From: Pseudomonadota bacterium
GTDB lineage: Bacteria > Bdellovibrionota_B > Oligoflexia > Oligoflexales > JAPPIL01
Direction: 5' to 3'
Assembly (NCBI GenBank): GCA_028877195.1
Contig: JAPPIL010000141.1
Location: 1 to 7,038, forward strand
DNA: 7,038 nucleotides
The translations under genes and the position numbers were made by a program. This document shows positions 1 to 6,201 of the stretch, one piece after another (the stretch's first letter is position 1; every line of letters starts with the position of its first letter). The notes below the pieces were generated by a model. The model ran no database searches. It saw nothing but the letters and a program-made list of their open reading frames with translations, and was not told where the DNA came from.

Positions 1-2
1 CG

Positions 3-106
3 TAAGACAGATGTTGGTCTCATCAGAGTCGGAAAAAAATATTTATGAGACGAACGCTCGTGAGCGAATAAAATTTTGTTTCCGACTCAAACCAGCATAT
101 GTCTTA
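3..106. repeat. Long imperfect inverted repeat / hairpin
   Basis: Positions 3-18 pair with 91-106: 14 Watson-Crick pairs, one G-T wobble and one mismatch. After a 7-nt versus 2-nt internal bulge, 26-35 pair perfectly with 79-88. Weaker AT pairing continues (37-39 with 75-77, 42-46 with 68-72), and a 4-bp hairpin at 55-66 caps the structure. The right end sits inside a perfect 10-bp palindrome, GTCTTAAGAC (101-110). No open reading frame explains it. It could be a small structured RNA, a processed leader element, or a miniature inverted-repeat element. The left boundary may lie outside the window. The pairing is read directly; any function is unknown. Confidence 0.7.
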
Positions 107-124
107 AGACGATAGGGAGAGAGG

Positions 125-151
125 TGCGGAGAGAGGGAACGTCTCTCCGCA
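125..151. repeat. 10-bp stem hairpin upstream of tsaE
   Basis: Positions 125-134 (TGCGGAGAGA) pair perfectly with 142-151 (TCTCTCCGCA) around a 7-nt loop, GGGAACG. An A-rich stretch follows on the plus strand (ATAATAAAAAAG), so there is no U-tract and it does not read as an intrinsic terminator in this direction. On the minus strand the stem is followed by ACCTCTCTCCC, also not a U-tract. The hairpin starts about 65 nt before tsaE, so if transcribed with that gene it would be a leader hairpin. A second copy of GGAGAGAGG just upstream (116-124) could compete for the same right arm. Confidence 0.6.
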
Positions 152-189
152 TAATAAAAAAGAGATGTTAGTTATGCAACAAGCGAATC

Positions 190-609
190 ATGCCTAACAC
201 CATCCTCGCATCGTTAGAAGACGTTGACACCTGTGTTGCGACGGTGGCACCCCGATTGTTGTGTAACGACTACTTTTGTTTGTGGCTCAACGGCGACATT
301 GGTGTGGGCAAGACATATTGGGTCAACCGCTTTCTTCACCATCTTGGTCTTACTGATGATGTCGTTGTCAACTCACCCACCTACATTCATGCCCGTGAAT
401 ACCGAATTGCAGCAGACATCTATAACCATGCTGATCTTTACCGCCTTGCGAACACCGCAGAGTTTCTTGCGCTAAACATCGATCACAGTCGCTACCGCGG
501 CGAAATCTATGAATGGGCATCACCAGCAAACTGCTGTGTCGCTCCAACGCATAGACTAAACATCGAGTTCAACGACTCTCCAGATAAACGTAAGTATGTT
601 TTTATCTGA
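190..609 (+). CDS. tsaE: tRNA N6-threonylcarbamoyladenosine biosynthesis ATPase TsaE
   Basis: TsaE (YjeE family) is the cytoplasmic ATPase that works with TsaB and TsaD to transfer threonylcarbamoyl to A37 of tRNAs reading ANN codons. At 139 residues it is slightly short for the family (usually about 150). Seen: P-loop GDIGVGKT at 35-42, the SPTY motif at 62-65, HADLYRL at 80-86, and the YEW motif (E108, W109), where the family places its catalytic glutamate. The P-loop is unusual in having Tyr43 where many members have a second Thr/Ser. The only in-frame start is ATG 190, because an in-frame TAG lies at 169-171. No clear Shine-Dalgarno precedes it, but an 11-codon ORF (165-197) overlaps the start. 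trxB follows after 188 bp. Identification is firm; translation control is unclear. Confidence 0.93.
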   Translation: MPNTILASLEDVDTCVATVAPRLLCNDYFCLWLNGDIGVGKTYWVNRFLHHLGLTDDVVVNSPTYIHAREYRIAADIYNHADLYRLANTAEFLALNIDHSRYRGEIYEWASPANCCVAPTHRLNIEFNDSPDKRKYVFI

Positions 610-797
610 ACTGGCTGAAGACACAATATTGCTGGAACGCCTATTTTTATACGAGAAGGCTGCTTCCTCTACCTAACAACATGCACATAATAACAGCTAT
701 GCAAGCTATGTTGTGCTATATTCACGCAGTTGCAGCTACGACCCAAGTGAAGATCATCAAATTTTTAGCAATAGACAACCAAAGCGAGGAGAACATC
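610..797. other. tsaE-trxB spacer, no gene seen
   Basis: This 188-bp spacer has no convincing terminator or near-consensus promoter. An open frame from ATG 681 runs in frame into trxB, but it adds 39 residues lacking family resemblance before the true FAD-binding start. A short direct repeat, AGCTATG, occurs twice (695-701 and 704-710). The trxB ribosome binding site closes the region. Confidence 0.5.
787..791 (+). promoter_or_regulatory. Shine-Dalgarno of trxB, decides its start
   Basis: AGGAG lies 6 nt before ATG 798. This supports ATG 798 over the in-frame upstream ATG 681 as the trxB start. Confidence 0.8.
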
Positions 798-1709
798 ATG
801 CAAGTAGTCATCATTGGCACAGGGCCAGCTGGTTTGACCGCAGCTATCTATGCGGCGCGTGCTGCTCTCAATCCCGTTATCTACGCAGGTAGCCAACATG
901 GTGGGCAACTTACAACTACCACCGAAGTAGAAAACTATCCTGGTTTTGCTGATGCTATCATGGGGCCAGAACTGATGCAGGCAATGACTGGGCAGGCGGA
1001 ACGATTAGGGGTCGAGATAATCTACGATGAGATAAGCAAGGTAGACTTTAGTTCTTCGTCGCCTTTACAACTGTGGGCAGGCGAAAAGCAGATAACCGCC
1101 AAAGCAGTGATAATCGCCACAGGTGCAACCGCCCGCACATTGGGTTTGCCGCAAGAGAAAGAACTGATGGGACGTGGTCTATCTACTTGTGCAACTTGCG
1201 ATGGTTTTTTCTACAAGGGCAAGCGTGTGCTCGTCGTTGGTGGTGGCGACTCGGCAATGGAGGAAGCGCTATACTTAAGCAAACTCTGCTCGGAGGTTAT
1301 TCTCATCCATCGCCGTGCCCAGTTTCGTGCCTCACCGATAATGTTGGAACGGGCACAAAAGAACGATAAGATCATCTTCAAAACCCCCTACCAAGTAGAT
1401 ACGACGCACGCCGATCAAAACGGTCTACAGGCAGTCAGCATCGTCAACTGTGAGACAGGCGCAAGCGAAAAAATTGCGACCGAAGGTCTGTTCATGGCGA
1501 TCGGACATACACCTAACTCAAGCCAGTTTGCACCTTACATCAACACCGATGAACATGGTTATATCCGTATCCATGATGGCACCAAGACCAATGTGCAAGG
1601 GGTGTTTGCAGCTGGCGACATCGCTGACCCTGTGTTCAGACAGGCGGTAACCGCGGCAGGCATGGGTTGCCAAGCCGCAATTCAAGCCCAACGCTACCTT
1701 GAGAGTTGA
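798..1709 (+). CDS. trxB: Thioredoxin reductase (NADPH)
   Basis: This cytoplasmic flavoenzyme passes electrons from NADPH through FAD and a redox disulfide to thioredoxin. The 303-residue product has the usual length for the low-molecular-weight class. Seen: the FAD dinucleotide fold GTGPAG at 7-12, GGQLTTTTEVENYPG in the FAD domain, the redox pair CATC (C131, C134), the NADPH fold GGGDSA at 148-153, the 2'-phosphate-binding HRRAQFR at 171-177, and the C-terminal FAD motif containing AAGDIADP followed by RQAVTAAGMG. The start at ATG 798 is set by AGGAG 6 nt upstream and by the FAD motif beginning immediately after it. The 3' end overlaps the convergent minus-strand gene by 16 bp. No key residue is missing. 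Confidence 0.97.
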   Translation: MQVVIIGTGPAGLTAAIYAARAALNPVIYAGSQHGGQLTTTTEVENYPGFADAIMGPELMQAMTGQAERLGVEIIYDEISKVDFSSSSPLQLWAGEKQITAKAVIIATGATARTLGLPQEKELMGRGLSTCATCDGFFYKGKRVLVVGGGDSAMEEALYLSKLCSEVILIHRRAQFRASPIMLERAQKNDKIIFKTPYQVDTTHADQNGLQAVSIVNCETGASEKIATEGLFMAIGHTPNSSQFAPYINTDEHGYIRIHDGTKTNVQGVFAAGDIADPVFRQAVTAAGMGCQAAIQAQRYLES

Positions 1710-2221
1710 TCTATTCTTTGACTGACCTGATCTTGAAGAACGATGAGTTCCTCATAGCCGCTATTGGTGCTGCTGTTGTTCATCATCGCGGTCAATACCC
1801 GTTGCACTGCTTGCAGTTGCTGGATATCCATGTCATCAATGTCTGGCACGTCAAGCTTGTTAGTATAATCATCCATGTGTTGGTGTAAATTGCGTTGCAT
1901 TTTGTGCATGTTGTGTCGCATTTGTATGAGTTCCAAACGCTTGAACACTGTTGCGAGACCGAGTATTGTCCCCACCACCAACACACCCGCAGTCGCATAA
2001 ATCAACAATGCATCGCGTGTGCTGTTGCCAGCTGCATCTAATTCTTCGTCCGCATATAAACCATCGTCTTGGTCGGCATCTATAACACTAGCTGTATCCT
2101 GCTCGTCATTTGCAAAATCAGCCGCCAGCAAAGAATCATGCATCGGCACGGTCAGCGCCGTCATGATCAAGCATGTGATGAGCGTTCTCATGATTATCTG
2201 TAATGTATCTAATGATTTCAT
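1694..2221 (-). CDS. Hypothetical single-pass membrane protein with signal-like N-terminus and coiled coil
   Basis: I do not recognise a family. From ATG 2221 the product is 175 residues. Residues 12-33 resemble a signal peptide (Arg, then a hydrophobic stretch, then LLA-A). Residues 38-63 are strongly acidic. Residues 71-93 form a clear transmembrane helix (ALLIYATAGVLVVGTILGLA and onward) followed by Lys-Arg. The rest looks helical and coiled-coil-like, opening with a His/Met-rich stretch (RHNMHKMQRNLHQHM, 102-116). If the signal is cleaved, the acidic part is periplasmic and the coiled coil cytoplasmic. The frame stays open to a GTG/ATG-type codon at 2275, but that lies upstream of the predicted transcription start. 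ATG 2221 has a weak GGGG-type ribosome site; ATG 2191 is the alternative. The gene diverges from thrS and converges on trxB. Function unknown. Confidence 0.75.
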   Translation of the reverse strand: MKSLDTLQIIMRTLITCLIMTALTVPMHDSLLAADFANDEQDTASVIDADQDDGLYADEELDAAGNSTRDALLIYATAGVLVVGTILGLATVFKRLELIQMRHNMHKMQRNLHQHMDDYTNKLDVPDIDDMDIQQLQAVQRVLTAMMNNSSTNSGYEELIVLQDQVSQRIDQLSR

Positions 2222-2257
2222 CAGCCCCAACCTGTGATTTGTAATAATATAATTAGA

Positions 2258-2286
2258 ATTATACCGCCTAACCACAACTTATACAA
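2258..2286 (-). promoter_or_regulatory. Sigma70-like promoter for the hypothetical membrane protein
   Basis: Read on the minus strand, a -35 TTGTAT (2286-2281) is followed by a 17-nt spacer and a perfect -10 TATAAT (2263-2258). Transcription would begin near 2251, giving about 30 nt of leader before ATG 2221. This argues against the longer reading from 2275. Predicted from sequence only. Confidence 0.65.
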
Positions 2287-2295
2287 TAAACGCGA

Positions 2296-2324
2296 TTGAA
2301 TTTGCTAAAATTCGCTTTTATACT
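2296..2324 (+). promoter_or_regulatory. Sigma70-like promoter for the thrS-ubiE-sdaA operon
   Basis: A -35 TTGAAT (2296-2301) is followed by a 17-nt spacer and a -10 TATACT (2319-2324), matching consensus at 4/6 and 5/6. The expected transcription start near 2331 is only about 2 nt before ATG 2333, so the message would be leaderless or nearly so. It lies back to back with the divergent promoter, with the two -35 boxes 9 bp apart. Confidence 0.6.
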
Positions 2325-2332
2325 CGTGGGTT

Positions 2333-4120
2333 ATGATGGGAGATGAACTGTATAAATTACGCCATTCGTTAGCACATGTCTTGGCCCAAGCGGTCAAGAC
2401 CGTCTACCCGCAAGTGCGGTTAGGTTTTGGGCCGCCGACCGCAGAGGGTTTCTACTATGATTTTGATTTTGATGGTGCAGAGCTTACTACCAAGCATCTG
2501 AAAAAACTAGAACAGCAGATGCGTAAGATTATCCAGCAACGACAGGTGTTTACCCGTGAAGACTGTAGTTACCAGCAAGCACGCAAGCGGCTAGCTGATG
2601 AGCCCTATAAGCGTGAGCAGGTGGAGAGCCTACATGCGCGAGGGATTAAGAATTTTTCCTTTTACAACAATGCGGAAAAGTTTCGCGACTTGTGTGAGGG
2701 GCCGCACGTCGCCGACACGGGGGAACTGCCTGTTGACTGCTTCAAACTCGACCGCATATCGGGAGCATATTGGCTTGGTGATGAAAAAAACAAAATGCTT
2801 ACCCGCATCTATGGTCTTGCTTTCACCGATGCCCAGAGTCTAGCGGCTTACCTACAGCGTCGCCAGTATGCGGAAAAGTATGACCATAAGAAGCTCTGCC
2901 AAGAGCTTGAGATATGTATGTTTGATGATCGGGTCGGTAAGGGCATGCCGTTATGGTTGCCCAATGGCACGGTTATCAAGGATGAAATCGAGCGTTATGC
3001 GAAGGAGCTAGAATTTCACTATGGTTATCAACGGGTCAGCACTCCGCACCTTGCCAAAGAGTCGTTATATCTCCAGTCGCAACACTTACCTGCTTATCAA
3101 GAGTCGATGTTTCCAGCTCTACAGGCAGATGCCCATAAATTTTACCTGAAGCCGATGAATTGCCCGCATCACCATTTGATTTACGCGTCGCGCAAGCGCA
3201 GTTATCGTGAGTTACCCATGCGGTTAGCGGAATTTGGCACATGTTATCGCTATGAGCAGTCGGGTGAATTGTCAGGGCTGTTGCGCGTGCGAAGCTTCAC
3301 GATGAACGATGCCCACATCTATCTGCGGGTGGCACAGCTGAAGGACGAGTTCAAGGCTATCTTGCGCATGCATCAGGAGTTTTACGATAAGTTTTCATTA
3401 CAGCGCTATCGCATTCGCCTGTCTACCAGTGAGCAAAGTGCCGACAAGTATCTCGGTGGCAAGGAGCTTTGGCGTAAAGCCGAGCAGATGCTCCAATCAG
3501 CTTGTGAGGAAGAGGAGCTGGACTACTTTGTCGGTAGCGGCGAAGCGGCTTTCTATGGGCCAAAGGTAGATTTTCAATTCAAGAATTTGCTCGGACGTGA
3601 GGAAACACTTTCAACGATACAGTTGGACTTCTTAAGCCCGCAAAATTTTCACCTCACATTTACCGATGAACAGGGCAATGACGAAACACCTGTCATTATC
3701 CACCGTGCGCCATTATCAACGCACGAGCGCTTTATCAGTATGTTGCTTGAGTATTACGGTGGGGCGATGCCCAGTTGGTGCGCACCGCTACAGGTTATGC
3801 TCTTACCTGTTAAGAGTGATTGTATCGGTTTTGCTACCGAAGTAAAAGAAAGACTCCTTGCCAAGCAGGTGCGTGTGCGTATTGATACCAGCCAGAGCAG
3901 TTTCAGTAAAAAAATAAAAAACAGTGCGAAACAAAAGATACCTTTTCAGCTTGTCATCGGCGACAAGGAGGTTGCTAACCGCAGTATCACTATGCGTCGG
4001 CATGGCTTGCAGGAACAGCAAACCAAATCGTATGATGAAACGATCGCCTTGATTGTTAGTGAGATAGAACAGCGTCAAGACCCACGTAAACCAAGGATGG
4101 CAGACTTTTGCGTAAGTTAG
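2333..4120 (+). CDS. thrS: Threonyl-tRNA synthetase lacking the N-terminal TGS domain
   Basis: This enzyme charges tRNA-Thr with threonine in the cytoplasm. The product is 595 residues against about 640 for E. coli; the difference is the missing TGS domain of roughly 60 residues, since the protein opens directly with the editing domain. Editing-site residues are present: H11 and H15 (HSLAH), C121 and H125 (CEGPH). The class II core has MNCPHH at 275-280, the motif-2 region RYEQSGELSGLLRVRSF, and the three expected zinc ligands C277, H328 and H457. The C-terminal anticodon-binding domain is complete (IGDKE and onward). Wording such as MNCPHH, GELSGL and ETLSTIQLDF is closer to Bacillus-type ThrRS than to E. 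coli, judged from memory. The 3' end overlaps ubiE by 13 bp. The usual downstream partner infC is absent. Start: ATG 2333 or ATG 2336, with no good Shine-Dalgarno. Confidence 0.96.
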   Translation: MMGDELYKLRHSLAHVLAQAVKTVYPQVRLGFGPPTAEGFYYDFDFDGAELTTKHLKKLEQQMRKIIQQRQVFTREDCSYQQARKRLADEPYKREQVESLHARGIKNFSFYNNAEKFRDLCEGPHVADTGELPVDCFKLDRISGAYWLGDEKNKMLTRIYGLAFTDAQSLAAYLQRRQYAEKYDHKKLCQELEICMFDDRVGKGMPLWLPNGTVIKDEIERYAKELEFHYGYQRVSTPHLAKESLYLQSQHLPAYQESMFPALQADAHKFYLKPMNCPHHHLIYASRKRSYRELPMRLAEFGTCYRYEQSGELSGLLRVRSFTMNDAHIYLRVAQLKDEFKAILRMHQEFYDKFSLQRYRIRLSTSEQSADKYLGGKELWRKAEQMLQSACEEEELDYFVGSGEAAFYGPKVDFQFKNLLGREETLSTIQLDFLSPQNFHLTFTDEQGNDETPVIIHRAPLSTHERFISMLLEYYGGAMPSWCAPLQVMLLPVKSDCIGFATEVKERLLAKQVRVRIDTSQSSFSKKIKNSAKQKIPFQLVIGDKEVANRSITMRRHGLQEQQTKSYDETIALIVSEIEQRQDPRKPRMADFCVS

Positions 4121-4833
4121 CGGATAGTAAATTAGCGGACGGTAAGTTCGCTCACAGCGAACAGCAGATCGCGACGATGTTTGATAATATCGCCCCGCGC
4201 TATGATTTGCTCAATCGTCTCTTAAGTCTGCGGCAAGACATCAGATGGCGAAAGTGTTTGGTGCAGCATGTGCCCTTACATGCTCGGCTATTAGATGTTG
4301 CGACAGGCACAGGCGATGTTATTTCCGCCTGTTATCGTCATCGTCGGCAAGTGGCGCATTGTGTTGGCATTGACATCTCTAATGCGATGTTAAATTTAGC
4401 GAGGGGTAAATTGCCAGCCACGACGGTGCTGCAACACATGTCGGCAACAAACTTGCGCTTCCCTGATGCGAGTTTCAATGCGATTACGATTGCTTTTGGC
4501 ATCCGCAATGTTAACGACACCAGCAAGGCACTAGCGGAATTTCAGCGGGTGCTCACTGCTGATGGTCGGCTGTTGATCCTTGAGTTCTTCCCTATTGTGA
4601 AGAAGGGGTTATTCACACGACTGTTCGCATTTTATTTACACAAGGTCTTGCCACGTCTAGCTTCGTTGGTTAGCGACCGCAGTGCCTATAGCTATTTGCC
4701 AGCCAGTATCTCGGAGTTTTATCATGCTGAACTTTTACAGCAGAAGGCGAGTGAGCATGGTTTTGAAGTTTGCAAGGTGCAAAAGTTTATGGCAGGTGCG
4801 GTGCAGTTGTTAGTTTTACAAAAGCATGCATAG
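4108..4833 (+). CDS. ubiE: Quinone-biosynthesis C-methyltransferase UbiE/MenG
   Basis: This SAM-dependent enzyme methylates demethylmenaquinol and/or the 2-polyprenyl-6-methoxybenzoquinol intermediate of ubiquinone synthesis. Which quinone is used here cannot be told from the window. The product is 241 residues, close to the family's roughly 250. Seen: the family entry motif MFDNIAPRYDLLN at 24-36, SAM motif I LDVATGTGD at 62-70, acidic GID at 87-89, the signature FGIRNV at 130-135, then GRLLILEF and the late DRSAYSYLPASI segment. The start is TTG 4108: an in-frame TAA lies upstream at 4087-4089 and the next start, ATG 4176, would cut into the conserved N-terminus. AAGGA lies 10 nt upstream. 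Residues 3-17 come from a degenerate 15-bp triple repeat. The gene overlaps thrS by 13 bp and sdaA by 8 bp, implying co-translation. Confidence 0.94.
   Translation: MRKLADSKLADGKFAHSEQQIATMFDNIAPRYDLLNRLLSLRQDIRWRKCLVQHVPLHARLLDVATGTGDVISACYRHRRQVAHCVGIDISNAMLNLARGKLPATTVLQHMSATNLRFPDASFNAITIAFGIRNVNDTSKALAEFQRVLTADGRLLILEFFPIVKKGLFTRLFAFYLHKVLPRLASLVSDRSAYSYLPASISEFYHAELLQQKASEHGFEVCKVQKFMAGAVQLLVLQKHA
4114..4158 (+). repeat. Three degenerate 15-bp tandem units at the thrS/ubiE junction
   Basis: Units at 4114-4128, 4129-4143 and 4144-4158 encode KLADS, KLADG and KFAHS of UbiE. Units 1 and 2 agree at 12 of 15 bases; unit 3 agrees with unit 1 at 10 of 15. The thrS stop codon (4118-4120) falls inside unit 1, so the repeat sits on the overlap of the two genes. 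Confidence 0.6.
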
Positions 4834-6181
4834 CAGTGTTCTTGAGCTGTTTACGATTGGTATCGGGCCGTCTGCTTCGCATACCGTTGCGCCGATGCGC
4901 GCTGCACGGTTGTATGTTGAGCGCTTGCAGGCGCATGACTTGTTGCAGTGTTTGGCGCGACTACAGATTACTTTGTATGGCTCGCTAGCGTTCACAGGCA
5001 AGGGACATGGCACCGACAAGGCGCTGATTCTTGGTTTGCATGGCAGTGAGCCTGCAACTGTCGAGCCTGATTATTTGCGCCAGTATGCCGATGCAGTCAT
5101 CGCTAGTGGCAAGCTAACTTTGTTGGGTGGTGTGGAGTTAGCTTTTGACTACAAGCGTGATTTGATCTTCAATCGCAAGCAAAATCTTCACAATCTGATG
5201 GCATTCAATGCTTATGATGCGAGTGGTAAGTGCATTGACACGGCATCATATCAATCGACGGGTGGTGGATTCCTCGCTGCTGATACGCACAGCACTAAAC
5301 TTGCGCCCTTGAGTTTTAGCAATGCTGGTGAGTTGCTTGCGTTATGTGCAGAGCATGGGTATTCGATTGCAGATGTGGCGTTGAAGAATGAGTTGGCTTG
5401 GTCAACGCTAGCAGCACTCAATGCCAAGCTTGATGCGATTCTGGTTGCGATGCGTGCTTCTATTGCCAATGGTCTTGCGCGGCAGGAAAGGACATTATTG
5501 CCTGGGGCATTGCGGGTGAAGCGTCGTGCGCCGACCATGTATGAAAAGCTTAAAATGCAACGGGGGGCAAACATTGAATTGAATGCGCTTGATTGGGTGA
5601 ACATGTATGCGATTGCGGTCAATGAAGAGAACGCCAGTGGTGAGCGGGTGGTTGCCGCCCCGACTAATGGGGCATCAGGCATTATCCCTGCAGTTGTGAG
5701 TTTCTTGGAAAAATTTTGCGATATACAGAGTATCCAAGTTGCCGATGTCAGCCGCAGGTTTCTACTTACAGCTGGTTGTATCGGTATCATCTATAAGACC
5801 AATGCATCGTTGTCGGGGGCGGAGGTTGGATGTCAGGGTGAAGTGGGAGTTGCCTGCTCAATGGCGGCGGCGGCACTGACTGAAGCATTAGGGGGCAATG
5901 CCGACCAAGCGGAAGAAGCGGCTGAAATTGCGATTGAGCATCATCTTGGTTTGACTTGCGATCCAGTCGGGGGGTTGGTGCAGATACCATGCATAGAGCG
6001 CAACGCAATGGGAGCGGTCAAGGCGATCAATGCCAGTCGTTTAGCTTTACAAGGAACGGGCAAACATGTCGTTACCCTTGATAAGGCGATCAAAACGATG
6101 CTTGAGACGGGCAAAGACATGAAAAGCAAATACAAGGAAACGGCGCGCGGCGGACTGGCGGTCAATATCGTTGAGTGCTAG
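4826..6181 (+). CDS. sdaA: L-serine ammonia-lyase, iron-sulfur-dependent, single chain
   Basis: This cytoplasmic enzyme deaminates L-serine to pyruvate and ammonia with a [4Fe-4S] cluster. The 451-residue single chain joins the beta domain (GIGPSASHT at 12-20, STGGGF at 144-149) to the catalytic alpha domain (APTNGASG at 278-285). Cluster cysteines C336, C378 (TCDPVGG) and C389 (IPCIERN) are present with the spacings 42 and 11 that I recall for Legionella and E. coli enzymes. The last residue is Cys451, 62 residues after C389, matching the tail-in-mouth cysteine that caps the cluster until serine displaces it. ATG 4826 overlaps the ubiE stop by 8 bp with no strong ribosome site, so translation probably relies on ubiE. 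The gene ends 20 bp from the convergent receiver gene, with no clear terminator between. Intact. Confidence 0.96.
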   Translation: MHSSVLELFTIGIGPSASHTVAPMRAARLYVERLQAHDLLQCLARLQITLYGSLAFTGKGHGTDKALILGLHGSEPATVEPDYLRQYADAVIASGKLTLLGGVELAFDYKRDLIFNRKQNLHNLMAFNAYDASGKCIDTASYQSTGGGFLAADTHSTKLAPLSFSNAGELLALCAEHGYSIADVALKNELAWSTLAALNAKLDAILVAMRASIANGLARQERTLLPGALRVKRRAPTMYEKLKMQRGANIELNALDWVNMYAIAVNEENASGERVVAAPTNGASGIIPAVVSFLEKFCDIQSIQVADVSRRFLLTAGCIGIIYKTNASLSGAEVGCQGEVGVACSMAAAALTEALGGNADQAEEAAEIAIEHHLGLTCDPVGGLVQIPCIERNAMGAVKAINASRLALQGTGKHVVTLDKAIKTMLETGKDMKSKYKETARGGLAVNIVEC

Positions 6182-6201
6182 GCATGCAGTATGACGCAAA
6201 T

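Noticed and set aside
1..110. 6S RNA
   Set aside because: The hairpin is far shorter than the usual ~180 nt, lacks the large central bubble, and shows no recognisable 6S sequence.
125..163. Intrinsic terminator
   Set aside because: The stem is good, but it is followed by an A-rich stretch on the plus strand and by a non-T tract on the minus strand.
124..171. Possible 15-codon GTG-started peptide, in frame with tsaE
   Set aside because: A purine-rich tract could serve as a ribosome site, but the start lies at the edge of a hairpin stem, the frame is short and basic, and it is equally likely to be chance. It is terminated at 169-171.
224..475. 83-codon frame overlapping tsaE
   Set aside because: It lies out of frame inside tsaE, whose own product has all family motifs.
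681..797. N-terminal extension of TrxB from ATG 681
   Set aside because: The FAD motif begins right after ATG 798, which has AGGAG 6 nt upstream. The extra 39 residues do not resemble the family, and ATG 681 has no ribosome site.
2222..2275. Longer start (2275) for the minus-strand membrane protein
   Set aside because: It lies upstream of the transcription start predicted from the near-perfect promoter at 2286-2258, and ATG 2221 gives a cleaner signal-like N-terminus.
3803..4078. Minus-strand 91-codon frame inside thrS
   Set aside because: It is a shadow of the ThrRS anticodon-binding domain, with no ribosome site or recognisable motif.
5251..5790. 179-codon open frame antisense to sdaA
   Set aside because: It lies wholly inside the well-conserved sdaA coding region on the other strand, shows no domain, and is explained by codon bias of sdaA.
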